NCBI GenBank assembly: GCA_019638615.1
Contig: JAHBTL010000035.1
Location: 1-64,000, forward strand
From: Chitinophagaceae bacterium
Lineage (GTDB): Bacteria; Bacteroidota; Bacteroidia; Chitinophagales; Chitinophagaceae
Reading direction: 5' to 3'
DNA: 64,000 bases
The notes under the pieces are model-generated. The model did not search any database and was not told the origin of the DNA. It worked only from the letters and a program-made list of their open reading frames with translations. This document shows positions 43,840 through 51,722 of this stretch, piece by piece. The stretch's first letter is position 1, and each line of letters opens with the position of its first letter. The position numbers were made by a program, and so were the translations under genes.

Positions 43840-43881
43840 ATGGTGTGTTGTTTACCTGCCAAAAATTATAACCGAAACTTT

Positions 43882-44331
43882 TTATTTTGTTTCCAGTTCT
43901 TTTATAAGCGCGTTTAAAGAATTAATAAGATGTTGCCTGGTCTCTTCCTTCTTCAGGGCTTTGTGCAACAATTTGTTGGATTTAAGCTGCTTGATGATCT
44001 TGCGAAACTCCTCCCGTTGCAGGGTCAGTTCGCCAAGAAAATTGCTTTGCGCCGTAATTCCTTTTACACCAAAATCTCCCAGGTTTTTAAAAGCAAGCGT
44101 TTCTTTTCTTGGTACGCCATCGCTGGTTTCAAAATTAACGTCCACTTTGGGCTTAAAGCGCTCAAATACCTGCTCAACATTTGTCAGATCCTCCTCTATA
44201 ACAGGTTTGGAGGGCGCGTTCACGGTAAGTTTTTCCGCCAGTAATACCCTGTTTTGGGGAATATCTGCAAAAGCTTCAGAAGCATCTGTTTCCTGCATGG
44301 TGCCGCCGATGCTATATTTTTCTACCGCCAT
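43882..44331 (-). CDS. tssB: T6SS contractile sheath small subunit TssB
   Basis: This 149-residue protein has the TssB order: an N-terminal tail, then PQNRVLLAEKLTVNAPSKP, then FERFKPKVDVNFETSDG and LAFKNLGDFGVKGI, then a C-terminal helix. Together with TssC it forms the sheath. It directly follows clpV with a 156-bp gap. Confidence 0.93.
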   Translation of the reverse strand: MAVEKYSIGGTMQETDASEAFADIPQNRVLLAEKLTVNAPSKPVIEEDLTNVEQVFERFKPKVDVNFETSDGVPRKETLAFKNLGDFGVKGITAQSNFLGELTLQREEFRKIIKQLKSNKLLHKALKKEETRQHLINSLNALIKELETK

Positions 44332-44487
44332 TTTGTAATATTATTTCAGGTTTATAATAATAAGTAAAAAAGAATAATAAGGATAAGCAGGTTTCAACAG
44401 GTTGAATGAATCAGATTAAAATCGCCGGAAACGGATTAAAACAGGTAAGATACCTTAAGATAGTATTTCCAGCTAATATAAAAGGAT

Positions 44488-46962
44488 TTATTCAATTAAC
44501 CAAACAGTTTCCTCGTTATTATTTACGTCCAGTATAATTTTGCTGCCATGCCTTATTTCGTTGCTGATGATTTTCCTGGAAAGCGGTTTTCTTAACTCAG
44601 AGCGTATGACGTTGCTCAGGGGTCTCGCTCCATATCTTGGGTTGAATCCTTTCCTGGATAAATGCAATGCCGCATTTTCTGTAATGGTCAATCCGATTCC
44701 CTGCTTTTCCAATGCGGCATGTAAGGATTTGAGCTGAACCCTTAAAATATTCTGAACCATCGCTTCCGTCATGGGTGCAAAGGGTACTATTTCGGTCAGC
44801 CTGCCCAGGAACTCCGGCCGGAAATGACCGGACATTATTTCCATAAGCTGAATGGAAGAAGGTATCTTACCTTCGTTAAAAGAGTCCACTACAAACTGGC
44901 TTCCGATGTTAGAGGTGAAGATGATAACCGCGTTTGAAAAATCCCCTTCTTTTCCAAGCTTATCGTGCAGCTTGCCTTCATCCAGTATCTGCAAGAAAAT
45001 ATCAAATACCGAAGCATGTGCTTTTTCAATTTCATCGAATAAAACAACCGCATAAGGCTTTTGGCGTATTTTATTTACCAGTAATCCCCCTTCTTCATAC
45101 CCTACATAGCCGGGAGGGGCGCCATATAGCAATGCAGCAGAGTGTTCCTCTTTAAATTCCGACATATCGAAGCGGATAAGCGAAGATTCATCCTGGAAAA
45201 GGAATGCGGCGAGGGTCTTGGTCAGCTCCGTTTTTCCCGTGCCTGTAGGACCAAGGAAAAAGAAGGAGCCGATGGGCTGACCGGGCCTGCTTAACCCGGA
45301 CCTTGATTCAAGAATGGCCTCAGAAAGTGATCTTATTGCCTGGTCCTGGCCAATGACCCGTTGTCGCAATACAGCCTCCATATTGAGCAGTCTCTCCTTT
45401 TCCTGCGTTTGCACTTTGCCGATGGGAATACCGGTTTTATATGAAACAATAGCGGCAACTTCATTTTTTTGTAAAGTGGTATGTTTGTCCGCCGCTGCTC
45501 CTTCCAACGCCAGCAACGCATCTTTGATATAATTCCTTAAAGGCTCGATATCAGTGAATTTCTCCGGTTCTTCCTCGCTTTGGAAATAGGACCAAAGAAT
45601 AGGGCCAAGGCTGTTCTGCATTTGCGTTTGAAACCATAACCAGTCTTCGATGTGATGCGCTGAAGGATCAGCGGTCCAGCTATCCAGTTGTTCCGTGTAT
45701 TTTTTTATTTCAGCGCTACCGGTATCATTGATCATGCGGAGGGATGCCATGGAGCGGTCTGCCAGGTCGATGGCTGCATCCGGAAGGCGCCTGTCTTTGA
45801 TATAACGTTTTGCCAGCCTTATTGTTTCTTTAATTGTTTCATCCGGAACTTTTATTTCATGGTGTGCTTCATATTTGGGGATGATCGCTTTGATCATCTG
45901 GAAGCAGACATGGCTGTCCGGCTCTTCCACCACCAGTTGTTCAAACCGGCGGCTTAATGCTTCATCGGGCTCAATCAGCTTCCTGTATTCTTCCACAGTG
46001 GTTGCTCCTATGATGGTTAATTCGCCCCTGGCCAGTTCCGGTTTCAGCATATTTACAGCGCCTCCTGCTGAACCGTGTTTGTCAATAAGGGCATGTATTT
46101 CGTCAATAAACAATATCGCCTTATCGAATTGCTTTATTTCGGAGATGATACTCTTCAGCCGGTCTTCAATTTCACCTTTGTAGGAGGCTCCTGCAATGAG
46201 CGCCCCGCTGTCCAGCTCGAATATATGCGCCTGCTGCAGGTAACCGGGCACTTTTTGTTGTTGAATGGCGATCACGAAAGCGTCTACCAGGGACGATTTT
46301 CCCACACCGGGTTCTCCTACGATGAGCACATTGGGTTTGGATCGCCTGCTTAGTATTTCAGACATCATTCTTACTTCTTTATCCCTGCCGATAATTTCAT
46401 CTGTCTTTCCCTCTTTAGCCAGCAATGACTTGTCGATGCAATATTTTAGCAAAGCCTGCCTGGAAGGGGTGGTGCCATTGTTGTTATTGCCGGCTTTTTT
46501 CCCGAGGGCGGCATGTATATCTTCATTTTCTACGTTGCTGGTCAGCAGCTCTTCCCTTCGAAGGGGAAAAGTTTTCAGTTGTTCATAGGTAAATCCAACC
46601 CCGGGGGTGCTTATTGAAGCCAGCAGGTGCAATGGCTCCAATGCATCTTTCAGCAATTTAAGCCGGATAGTATCTGCTTCATTCAATACATCTCCAATGG
46701 AATTGTTGCCACTGATGGCGTCAGGAATATGGGGAGACTTGGGCGCTGATTCAATTCTTACATCCGCCCATTCTTCAATATAGTAGATGTCTTTGTCCAG
46801 TGTTTTTAAAAGAGGCAATAACCCCGCATCCTTATGCATGAGCGCTTTCAGCAAATGAGAGGCGCCGAATTCGGGATTCATATTCTCTTTGGCAACAGCC
46901 TGCGCAATTTTAATTACCCGTTTTACGTCTTCAGACAATTGAATATCCTGGGTTATAGACAT
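44488..46962 (-). CDS. tssH: T6SS sheath-disassembly AAA+ ATPase ClpV (TssH)
   Basis: This 824-residue ClpB/ClpV-type ATPase has an N-terminal Clp_N domain (EFGASHLLKALMHKD), a first AAA domain with Walker A GEPGVGKSS and Walker B ILFIDEIHAL, a shorter middle region than in ClpB, and a second AAA domain with GPTGTGKTE and VVLFDEIEKAH. The arginine-finger region ALSRRFEQL is present. ClpV recycles contracted sheath. Its location between the PKD protein gene and tssB supports ClpV rather than ClpB. Confidence 0.94.
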   Translation of the reverse strand: MSITQDIQLSEDVKRVIKIAQAVAKENMNPEFGASHLLKALMHKDAGLLPLLKTLDKDIYYIEEWADVRIESAPKSPHIPDAISGNNSIGDVLNEADTIRLKLLKDALEPLHLLASISTPGVGFTYEQLKTFPLRREELLTSNVENEDIHAALGKKAGNNNNGTTPSRQALLKYCIDKSLLAKEGKTDEIIGRDKEVRMMSEILSRRSKPNVLIVGEPGVGKSSLVDAFVIAIQQQKVPGYLQQAHIFELDSGALIAGASYKGEIEDRLKSIISEIKQFDKAILFIDEIHALIDKHGSAGGAVNMLKPELARGELTIIGATTVEEYRKLIEPDEALSRRFEQLVVEEPDSHVCFQMIKAIIPKYEAHHEIKVPDETIKETIRLAKRYIKDRRLPDAAIDLADRSMASLRMINDTGSAEIKKYTEQLDSWTADPSAHHIEDWLWFQTQMQNSLGPILWSYFQSEEEPEKFTDIEPLRNYIKDALLALEGAAADKHTTLQKNEVAAIVSYKTGIPIGKVQTQEKERLLNMEAVLRQRVIGQDQAIRSLSEAILESRSGLSRPGQPIGSFFFLGPTGTGKTELTKTLAAFLFQDESSLIRFDMSEFKEEHSAALLYGAPPGYVGYEEGGLLVNKIRQKPYAVVLFDEIEKAHASVFDIFLQILDEGKLHDKLGKEGDFSNAVIIFTSNIGSQFVVDSFNEGKIPSSIQLMEIMSGHFRPEFLGRLTEIVPFAPMTEAMVQNILRVQLKSLHAALEKQGIGLTITENAALHLSRKGFNPRYGARPLSNVIRSELRKPLSRKIISNEIRHGSKIILDVNNNEETVWLIE

Positions 46963-46970
46963 AGCATCTA

Positions 46971-48050
46971 TTATTTTTGTTTTGAATTAAAAAGTCGTTC
47001 TACAAAATTTTTCTTTTTCACTTCTATTTTAAATGAGGTGATGCAGTTGCTGGTTTTGTCTATTCGCATTTCTGTCAGCTTTATTTCCTTGATTCTTTTT
47101 GAGGATAACTCCTTAAGATTTTTACAGGCCTCCCTGAAAGTAGTTGGCTTTCCATCGTAAGATATCTTCATATCCAGCTTATCACATAAATACGGAGCAA
47201 AAGTTTCAATGGTACTATCCCCGGAAGCTATGCCCATGAGCAAGGCTTTAAAACTCTCCGTAGAAATTTCCGGCGCCTTTGTGATATTTTGTTCAGGTTC
47301 AATTTTTTCATTGTCTGCAGCCTTCTCTTTTTTATCGTCCGCTACAATCGGGGGCGAAACAGGAAGATCCGGCAAATCAAGATTCGGCCTGGGCCTGGGC
47401 TGGTATTCCTGTAATTTTTTCTCAGGCTTTTTCATCACTTCTATATACTTGCTGTTTACCTGTTCCGGATCGTTGTTGATCATTAACCTGATTATTTTTA
47501 CGCCGGTTGTTTTATATACATAGCTTGGGTTCTTCTCTCTTGCATCTACATTGCCGGGCTCTGTTTCTCCAAAATGCCATAACCAGCTTTCTGCTCCTGA
47601 GGATGTATCGCTGAAATATATTTTTTCTCCTGCAAACACCGTATCAACAGAGATGATCACCGGCAGGGGTTTGGCGGTTTTAAATAAGTCTGGTTCTTTT
47701 ACCTGAATATCTATATACTCAATGCAATTGCCATTTACCTGTACCGATATGGTATAATCCCCGGGCGTTTTGTAAGTATGTTCTACAGTATGGTAGCGTT
47801 CTACCAGCTTTTGATTGCCATCTCCGAAGTCCCAATTAAATGAGTTACCGTCTGTTGCTTCCACACTAAGCCTAACAAGTTCTCCCGTTGTTACAGCCAT
47901 GTATCCGGAGGAAGAAACGATCCTGATGGGCATGCAGGGCTTGTAGGTTGCAAAACGGAAAGCCAGCAAAACCAATGCTGTTCCGCAAATTACCAGCATC
48001 GTTAAGAAAACCCTTTCATCTATACGGAAGGAGGACTGCCTGTTTGCCAT
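46971..48050 (-). CDS. PKD-domain transmembrane protein of the T6SS (TssP-like)
   Basis: This 359-residue protein has one N-terminal membrane span (VFLTMLVICGTALVLLAF). The periplasmic part has two PKD domains (FNWDFGDGNQ followed by YHTVEHTYKTPGDYTISV; SWLWHFGETEPG followed by NPSYVYKTTGVKIIRL), a Pro-rich linker and a C-terminal conserved domain (CDKLDMKISYDGKPTTFREACKNL). T6SSiii clusters encode additional membrane proteins, some with PKD repeats; TssP is the closest match I can offer from memory. It is 8 bp upstream of clpV and is the first gene of the minus-strand operon. Confidence 0.7.
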   Translation of the reverse strand: MANRQSSFRIDERVFLTMLVICGTALVLLAFRFATYKPCMPIRIVSSSGYMAVTTGELVRLSVEATDGNSFNWDFGDGNQKLVERYHTVEHTYKTPGDYTISVQVNGNCIEYIDIQVKEPDLFKTAKPLPVIISVDTVFAGEKIYFSDTSSGAESWLWHFGETEPGNVDAREKNPSYVYKTTGVKIIRLMINNDPEQVNSKYIEVMKKPEKKLQEYQPRPRPNLDLPDLPVSPPIVADDKKEKAADNEKIEPEQNITKAPEISTESFKALLMGIASGDSTIETFAPYLCDKLDMKISYDGKPTTFREACKNLKELSSKRIKEIKLTEMRIDKTSNCITSFKIEVKKKNFVERLFNSKQK

Positions 48051-48141
48051 AAAAGTTATTTTAATTGGTGTAGGGACTGAACTTCGACTTGAGTAACAAT
48101 TAAGTCATTAAAATAGTTTAATTTTTTGTTATATAAAATTT

Positions 48142-48149
48142 TAATTTTG
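48142..48149 (+). promoter_or_regulatory. Candidate -7 box TAATTTTG for the rightward T6SS genes
   Basis: The sequence TAATTTTG fits the Bacteroidota -7 consensus TAnnTTTG, 36 bp ahead of the NlpC/P60 start in the 135-bp divergent gap. The upstream TTTG at 48,125-48,128 is closer than usual, so only the -7 box is supported. Confidence 0.3.
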
Positions 48150-48185
48150 TGTTTGCCATTTCATGAACAGATCGTCTATAACATC

Positions 48186-48827
48186 ATGAAAATTACATCA
48201 AAAATATTTTTAATGCCGCTTTTTCTTCTCTCCTGCTCTTCATCGAAAAAAGCAGGACGAATGGAAACAACCAGTATTATAATTATTGAAAGCGCAGCAG
48301 AAAACGGGGAGAAAAATACAGCAGTAAAGCCTGCAGCGGCGGCAGATACTGATCCGCCCGACTTAAAGGAAACCACGCTTAAAGCAAGGTATGCCGGGTA
48401 TCTTAACGTATCCCAACAAAGGATTTCCAATATGCGTTTATATAATTTTATAGACTACTGGATGGATACACCCTATAAATGGGGAGGAATGGATGAAAAG
48501 GGGATAGATTGCTCTGCATTTATTCAGCGACTGCTGGACAGTGTATACCAGATTGCAGTGCCGAGGACTTCAATTGAGCAGTTTTATGCCAGGTGGATCA
48601 GTAAATTCCGTTCACTGAAGCATCTTTCAGAAGGAGATCTGATCTTTTTTAAGACGCTTAACAATACCAATGCGGTATCGCATGTGGGGCTTTACCTGGA
48701 TAATGGTTATTTTGTTAACTCCTCCTCGTCTAAAGGGGTTAGTATTGCCAGCTTAAGGGATCCTTATTGGAGAAGCAAAATTGTGGGCGCGGGAAGAGTA
48801 AATGTTGCTATGCTTCCTAAAAAATAG
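48186..48827 (+). CDS. NlpC/P60 peptidoglycan hydrolase lipoprotein
   Basis: The ATG at 48,186 gives 213 residues with a lipoprotein signal (IFLMPLFLLSC, Cys 17). After a low-complexity linker, the NlpC/P60 domain starts at about 80: TPYKWGGMDEKGIDCSAFIQ with catalytic C109, AVSHVGLYLD with H166 and a polar third residue at FVN (N178). It should cleave peptide cross-links in the periplasm. Being first in the rightward half of the T6SS locus, it may open the wall for assembly of the apparatus, as peptidoglycan hydrolases do in other T6SS. This role is inferred. Confidence 0.85.
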   Translation: MKITSKIFLMPLFLLSCSSSKKAGRMETTSIIIIESAAENGEKNTAVKPAAAADTDPPDLKETTLKARYAGYLNVSQQRISNMRLYNFIDYWMDTPYKWGGMDEKGIDCSAFIQRLLDSVYQIAVPRTSIEQFYARWISKFRSLKHLSEGDLIFFKTLNNTNAVSHVGLYLDNGYFVNSSSSKGVSIASLRDPYWRSKIVGAGRVNVAMLPKK

Positions 48828-48835
48828 GCGGGTCT

Positions 48836-49510
48836 TTAATTCCCGGCTTTCAGTTTATTCAGCATTTTATTAATGGAAATTGTAATAAACTCTTCTAATT
48901 CCTCTGCGGACACGGCATTTCCAATAGTTGTTTCTTTGTCTTTCTTCTTTTTGAATGTATAGCTTTCGGTGTCGCATCCCTCAGGACAGGGCGCATAGTG
49001 ATGCTGCACAATACCTCCTAACGTATTGGCACCTACCAAAATTAACTTATAGCTGATGTTGGCCCCGTATTTCCGGTATTGTATATTTTGAAATTTTGTC
49101 TTTTGCTTTTTAGGGTAAGCTAAAATGACAGCATTTGTTTCATAGCTGACTGCCGGGTTGATACCGGTTATTTCAAGTATCAGATCAGTATCAGTAAAAG
49201 AACTGATTTGGGTATAATTGGTTATGGCAGACCGGTTAAAAATTTCATTAAACAGCTTACGGTCCCGTACAATAAACCCATTTTTCATCAGGGCCTTTTC
49301 TATATAATTATATATGTTAATATACTCGTATTTGTCCAGTTCTTTTTCAATTCTTAAAACGATTTTGGGCGATGGAGTTTCCTTCACGAAGTCAGAAAGC
49401 GACTTATCAAATTGCATTTCATCCGCAGGCTTTTTATAGTGAACCGTTTTAAGGGGAGGAGTGCAGCCCGAAATAAAAAGTATAATACTTAAACATGTAA
49501 TTATTTTCAT
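48836..49510 (-). CDS. T6SS-locus lipoprotein of unknown family
   Basis: The ATG at 49,510 gives 224 residues and a lipoprotein signal (IITCLSIILFISGCTPP, Cys 16). Body: LSDFVKETPSPKIVLRIEKEL, YIEKALMKNGFIVRDRKLFNEI, TDLILEITGINPAVSYETNAV. A beta-rich middle and helical C-terminus follow. The order of a helix, GFIVRDRKLF and TDLILEI resembles periplasmic domains of the CsgG/DUF-type lipoproteins that act in envelope complexes. It converges on the NlpC gene with 8 bp between stops. It could be a TssQ-like outer-membrane component; I am not certain. Confidence 0.65.
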   Translation of the reverse strand: MKIITCLSIILFISGCTPPLKTVHYKKPADEMQFDKSLSDFVKETPSPKIVLRIEKELDKYEYINIYNYIEKALMKNGFIVRDRKLFNEIFNRSAITNYTQISSFTDTDLILEITGINPAVSYETNAVILAYPKKQKTKFQNIQYRKYGANISYKLILVGANTLGGIVQHHYAPCPEGCDTESYTFKKKKDKETTIGNAVSAEELEEFITISINKMLNKLKAGN

Positions 49511-49567
49511 ATCTTTCATATATAATTTTTCCGTATCAACCCAATATCTGCTTGTAATTCCTGGCTT

Positions 49568-49595
49568 AAACAAACAGAGCCTGTTTGTTTTTTTT
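49568..49595 (+). terminator. Perfect hairpin with T tract between divergent genes
   Basis: AAACAAACAG pairs perfectly with CTGTTTGTTT across a 3-nt loop, followed by a TTTTT run. It is a textbook intrinsic terminator for plus-strand transcription, but it lies in the promoter gap of the divergent genes that start at 49,510 and 49,623. It may stop read-through from the NlpC gene across the antisense lipoprotein gene, or act as an attenuator. Confidence 0.55.
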
Positions 49596-49622
49596 CTCAA
49601 TATATCATTAAATTTTAGAAAA

Positions 49623-50813
49623 ATGTGTTCCCGATGGATTTCTGTTACGCTGTGTACGGCTTTTTCATTTGCAGTAAATACTACCCTGTTTTCTCAGGAT
49701 AAAGTCTACCTGATGAAAGAAGAAAAGCCAGGTGTTATCAGTGAGATTAACGAGAAGTTTATAATATATAAACCTGCGGGAAAAAATCAAAGCCCCGTTT
49801 CAATTTCTGCTGATAAGGTTCAGATATTATTTAATAGTAAGGGAGATTTTTTAGTGCCTGCCAGGTTAAATTATTCCGACCCGGCCACGTCTGCGAGAAT
49901 AAAAGATTTTCTTTCTGCAAAAACCCAGAAAAGGGTTGCTGATGAAATTTACACGATAACCGAAGCCAAGCTGGAAGGAGATATCGTTAAAGAGGATGCC
50001 AGGCTTATTTATCTATCCGGCACTCCCTCCACCATAGATAAGCGTAAGGTTGCCGCGTTGATTTACAAGAATGGCAAACATGTATTTTATAAAACACTGA
50101 GCATATCAAAAGTTGCTGAGATAATATATAATAATAATCCTGAAGAAGCAACGATAAAAACTGCCCCGGCAGCTTCTAATATAAAAAGCGCGGAAAATAC
50201 TGTTACAACAGCTTCTGTCGCCCAGGCGGAACCTGTACAAAAAATTACAGAAAGCGGTGCTTCAGAAAAAAAGGAAGACCGCTCAGGCCTTTTTAAAGGT
50301 GAGGCTTTTCAAAAAGAATTTCAGGAAAAAGCGATCAGAAAAACGAGAGATCTAAACAGCTACCTGAAGATCCTTTGCACTAAAAGTTATGGCTTTGAAG
50401 AACACAATAAGGCGATTGATCAGGCTATCAATTTGTTTATCAGCGAAGATGCAAAAGTGTATGTATCTTCTGCTAACAGCGAGGAAATTAAGAATTATAA
50501 GATCAGGCAATATCTTTTGCGGGTTAAATCGCTTCCCTATGACAGGGTGGAGGTAGAGTGGACTAAATTCCAATACGTGGAAAGTTTTAAAAAAGGCCCG
50601 GACGGCAACTACTTTGGCACGGTGTCTTTTGAACAGAAATTTAGCGGGTTTATAGACGGTAAAGTGGTATATGAAGATATAACCAGGAAGGAAGCTACCG
50701 TGGTTTTAAAGTCGTTTAAAGACGATAAAGATGGACAAACCGGGGAAGGATGGGATGTTTATTTATCTGATATAGGAATCGTATATACGCAATTGGCAAC
50801 AAGCCGGGGATAA
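49623..50813 (+). CDS. Secreted T6SS-locus protein of unknown family
   Basis: The ATG at 49,623 was chosen because a signal peptide follows (MCSRWISVTLCTAFSFAVNTTLFSQ); the 54 codons upstream have no sense. The 396 residues include an N-terminal beta region (VYLMKEEKPGVISEINEKFIIYKPAGK), a low-complexity Ala/Glu linker at about 180-225, and a C-terminal domain (YLKILCTKSYGFEEHNKAIDQAINLFI, YLLRVKSLPYDRVEVEWTKF, DKDGQTGEGWDVYLSDIGIVY). No known fold is recognised. It heads a rightward run with three similarly periplasmic genes. Confidence 0.65.
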   Translation: MCSRWISVTLCTAFSFAVNTTLFSQDKVYLMKEEKPGVISEINEKFIIYKPAGKNQSPVSISADKVQILFNSKGDFLVPARLNYSDPATSARIKDFLSAKTQKRVADEIYTITEAKLEGDIVKEDARLIYLSGTPSTIDKRKVAALIYKNGKHVFYKTLSISKVAEIIYNNNPEEATIKTAPAASNIKSAENTVTTASVAQAEPVQKITESGASEKKEDRSGLFKGEAFQKEFQEKAIRKTRDLNSYLKILCTKSYGFEEHNKAIDQAINLFISEDAKVYVSSANSEEIKNYKIRQYLLRVKSLPYDRVEVEWTKFQYVESFKKGPDGNYFGTVSFEQKFSGFIDGKVVYEDITRKEATVVLKSFKDDKDGQTGEGWDVYLSDIGIVYTQLATSRG

Positions 50814-50843
50814 GATACTGTTTGTTTTTAACTACCTGTTTTT

Positions 50844-51695
50844 ATGAGATACTTTTTAATGTTCTTCTGGGCGCTGACAATGGGCAATGCAGGGAATAAT
50901 TGCCCGGCCCAGGTTTTTTCCAATGACGCAGCTCAAAGAGAAAAACATTTCATTTATGAGGTAAAACAACTTGATGAATTCCTGGAAAGATTCAATGACG
51001 ACAGGAACTCCTTTATCAGGCAGGTTTATGAATCGTACAAGGTAAAGTACAATATCAAGCGGGAAGATCTCATCAGGTCGCTGTTCAACTACGAATCTGA
51101 AACCTGGGACTCAATATTGCTGAATAGCTTTGTAGATACCGTATTGTCGAAAAAGCAATTTTTAAGCTTTTATTCAGATCAATGGTATGCCGAAGCCGTA
51201 TGCGTTTTTAAAGACGGAGAGAGGGAAATGGAGATCCCGGTGTTTTTAAGGGTTGATGCCGATGAAGAAAACAGGTCGCAGTGGCTGATAGAAGGAATTA
51301 AGAAATATCATTCACGGGCGCCTGCCTCAACATCCGCTGTACCTGCCCGGACAAGCAAGGCAAAATTTATTCATCCGGCAAGCCACTCTAATAATTTTGT
51401 CGTGCTTTCTACCGTATTCGATGATCAGGAAAACCTGAGCGACTATTTCAGTCATGAAGCTTTTAAAAGCGATATGCTGAACGCTTTCTATACAGATATT
51501 AAAGGAGGACGGCTTAAACTTCAGTATGTAAAAAGAGTAAAATACTATTTTTTGCAAATAGACGGCTGGATGTTCACTGTGGAAAGATTTCAAAGAAAAG
51601 GCCTGAATTCGGGTTGGCTGATAAGTCATTTGCAAAAAATAAGCACCAGTGAGAAGCAAAATTTTCACCAGTATTTGTCTTTACAAAACCAATAA
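50844..51695 (+). CDS. Secreted T6SS-locus protein of unknown family
   Basis: This 283-residue protein has a signal peptide (MRYFLMFFWALTMGNAGNNCPAQ). Body: EVKQLDEFLERFNDDRNSFIRQV, LFNYESETWDSILLNSFVDTV, and a C-terminal domain with VKYYFLQIDGWMFTVERFQRKGLNSGWLISHL. No family is recognised. It lies 30 bp after the previous gene and 27 bp before the TPR gene, so the three are an operon. Confidence 0.65.
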   Translation: MRYFLMFFWALTMGNAGNNCPAQVFSNDAAQREKHFIYEVKQLDEFLERFNDDRNSFIRQVYESYKVKYNIKREDLIRSLFNYESETWDSILLNSFVDTVLSKKQFLSFYSDQWYAEAVCVFKDGEREMEIPVFLRVDADEENRSQWLIEGIKKYHSRAPASTSAVPARTSKAKFIHPASHSNNFVVLSTVFDDQENLSDYFSHEAFKSDMLNAFYTDIKGGRLKLQYVKRVKYYFLQIDGWMFTVERFQRKGLNSGWLISHLQKISTSEKQNFHQYLSLQNQ

Positions 51696-51722
51696 ACCAT
51701 TACAATATAACCCGGAGTAAAA

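Noticed and set aside
43616-44338. Plus-strand frame of 240 residues across tssC and tssB
   Set aside because: Composition rich in Ser, Phe and Leu is typical of antisense reading of conserved genes; both tssB and tssC are certain.
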